From the NCBI GenBank assembly GCA_937919825.1, contig CALFPA010000030.1:1-43407 (forward strand): DNA of 43,407 nt. Reading direction: 5' to 3'. This DNA comes from an uncultured Spartobacteria bacterium. Its GTDB lineage: Bacteria > Verrucomicrobiota > Verrucomicrobiia > Chthoniobacterales > Terrimicrobiaceae. The notes beneath the pieces were generated by a model. The model was not told the origin of the DNA. It ran no database searches and worked only from the letters and a program-made list of their open reading frames with translations. Of the stretch, positions 42,150 through 43,407 are shown in pieces. Every line of letters begins with the position of its first letter. Position 1 is the stretch's first letter. A program made the position numbers and the translations under genes.

Positions 42150-43384
42150 CCGTCGAGGTTCTGAACATCGGCACGGAGTTGCTTCTTGGTAGCGTGCAAA
42201 ACACCCACGCGGCTTGGATCGCGCGCCAAATTTTCCCACTCGGTCTTCGCTTGGCGCGCCAAACGACGGTTCCCGACGGGCCGGCCATTCGCGATGGAGT
42301 GCTGGAAGCCTGTGGCCGCGCGGAGGTGCTGTTCGTCACAGGCGGCCTGGGGCCCACGACAGATGACATCACTCGCGAAGTGATTGCGGAACTTCTCGGT
42401 AGAAAACTTCAGCCTGACCCCGCGATCCGAGCTCACATTGAGTCCCGGCTCGCCGCGCGCGGATACCAACTCGTCGAGCGCATGCTCCGCCAAACAATGG
42501 TCCCCGAGGGCGCCGAGGTTTTGCCGAACCCGAACGGCACCGCACCGGGTCTTTATATTCCCTCCGTTTCGCAACCCTCCTGGGCGACGCCGCATTTTTT
42601 CCTGATGCCCGGCCCGCCGCGCGAGTTGCAACCGATGTTTTCCGACTTCGTGCTTCCTCGATTGAGCGCACTCGCTGCCGGGATCGAGGCCAAGGAATGT
42701 CGGATTTATCGAGTGGTCGGCCTTGGCGAAAGTGCGGTCGAAAAACTCATCGGTCTCGAACTTACTGCAAATCCTGCTCTGGAGGTCGGCTACTGCGCGC
42801 GGCCGAACGAAGTCGATTTCCGCCTGATTGGCGCGAGGGAGACCCTCGATGCCGTGGAACCGCGTGTGATCGAAGTCCTCGGCGCGAATCTCGTTTCCGC
42901 GAAAGGCGAGGGGATCGAGGAATGGATCGTGTGCGAACTCAAGCGGCGCGGCCTCACGCTCACCACGGCAGAATCCTGCACCGGCGGGCTTTTGGCGGAT
43001 CGTGTGACCGATGTTTCGGGAGCGTCGGAGGTTTTCCACGAGGGATTCGTCACTTACTCGAACAAGGCCAAGAGCGAACTCCTCGGAGTCCCGGCGGAGT
43101 TGATCGAGCGTCATGGTGCCGTGAGTGCGGAAGTCGCTAGGGCCATGGCCGAAGGGGCGAAACATCGAGCTCAGGCTGATTTTGCCTTGGCGCTCACCGG
43201 CATCGCTGGCCCGGGCGGCGGAAGCGCGGAGAAACCCGTGGGGCTCGTCCACATCGCCCTAGCCCGCCCCGCCGCTGAAACGCTCCTCCTCGAACGCTGC
43301 TATCCCGCAGACCGGGCGACTTTCAAGCGACTCGCCACTCAAGCCGCCTTGGACCTCCTCCGCCACGAATTGCTCGGAGTTTGA
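42146..43384 (+). CDS. cinA: CinA family protein (MoCF-like plus nicotinamide-nucleotide amidase domains)
   Basis: The 412-residue protein has an N-terminal MoCF-like domain (TVEVLNIGTELLLGSVQNTH, VTGGLGPTTDDITREV, FFLMPGPPREL) and a C-terminal amidase domain (LTLTTAESCTGGLLADRVTD, GIAGPGGGSAEKPVGLVHIA). The usual reactions are ADP-ribose pyrophosphatase and NMN deamidase. The ATG at 42146 overlaps the SirB1-like stop. The remaining 23 bases to the window edge hold nothing recognisable. Confidence 0.95.
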   Translation: MTVEVLNIGTELLLGSVQNTHAAWIARQIFPLGLRLARQTTVPDGPAIRDGVLEACGRAEVLFVTGGLGPTTDDITREVIAELLGRKLQPDPAIRAHIESRLAARGYQLVERMLRQTMVPEGAEVLPNPNGTAPGLYIPSVSQPSWATPHFFLMPGPPRELQPMFSDFVLPRLSALAAGIEAKECRIYRVVGLGESAVEKLIGLELTANPALEVGYCARPNEVDFRLIGARETLDAVEPRVIEVLGANLVSAKGEGIEEWIVCELKRRGLTLTTAESCTGGLLADRVTDVSGASEVFHEGFVTYSNKAKSELLGVPAELIERHGAVSAEVARAMAEGAKHRAQADFALALTGIAGPGGGSAEKPVGLVHIALARPAAETLLLERCYPADRATFKRLATQAALDLLRHELLGV

Positions 43385-43407
43385 CTGAAAAGCTCACACT
43401 AAGGCGC

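Overview
The window looks like chromosomal DNA of a Gram-negative bacterium, most likely a member of the Verrucomicrobiota (PVC group). Gram-negative envelope genes (LptE-like lipoprotein, a GT9 heptosyltransferase, several lipoproteins) support the first point. The phylum call is inference from gene content and protein character, not from a marker search. GTG and TTG starts and ATGA overlaps are common. I see no rRNA, tRNA, CRISPR array, prophage or insertion sequence.

Region 1 (1-8.25 kb) is the accessory-looking part. It holds the 3' end of a nucleotide-sugar epimerase, an MtnA-type sugar-phosphate isomerase, an E1 beta/alpha pair of a 2-oxoacid dehydrogenase with no E2 or E3 nearby, an unrecognised 351-residue protein directly followed by a radical SAM/SPASM enzyme, a VapBC pair, a GT2 glycosyltransferase, and an AT-rich decayed membrane-protein gene with an in-frame TGA. 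It resembles the edge of a surface-polysaccharide locus, and its AT-rich second half (about 6-8.25 kb) looks acquired.

Region 2 (8.25-16 kb) encodes an STT3-like GT-C membrane protein with a C-terminal repeat tail, a glycine-rich lipoprotein, an ATP-grasp-like protein coupled to RuvA, a divergent secreted DUF1444-like protein, and a one-pass receptor-like protein with FHA, cyclic-nucleotide-binding and coiled-coil parts.

Region 3 (16-31.2 kb) is mostly housekeeping: acetolactate synthase large subunit, GT9, 6-phosphogluconate dehydrogenase, a second VapBC pair, thymidylate kinase, an EVE protein, a Usp-like protein, a chain of tightly spaced genes (TPR protein, LptE, RsmI, DUF2752), an opposing trxB-GT4-RlmD-type methyltransferase operon, a YbgC-type thioesterase, and a GluR0-like ligand-gated potassium channel.

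Region 4 (31.2-43.4 kb) has a CYTH-Nudix fusion, a 34-codon bS22/AURKAIP1-type ribosomal protein, hisG, a DEAD-box helicase, an NlpC/P60-like hydrolase, a six-gene minus-strand run (lepA-lepB-trpD-lipoprotein-iscA-hscB-like), a one-helix membrane protein, a SirB1-type protein and cinA.

The best candidates for undescribed biology are the E1/MtnA/radical SAM neighbourhood, the STT3-like protein, the FHA-cNMP receptor, the GluR0-like channel and the CYTH-Nudix fusion with its upstream hairpin.
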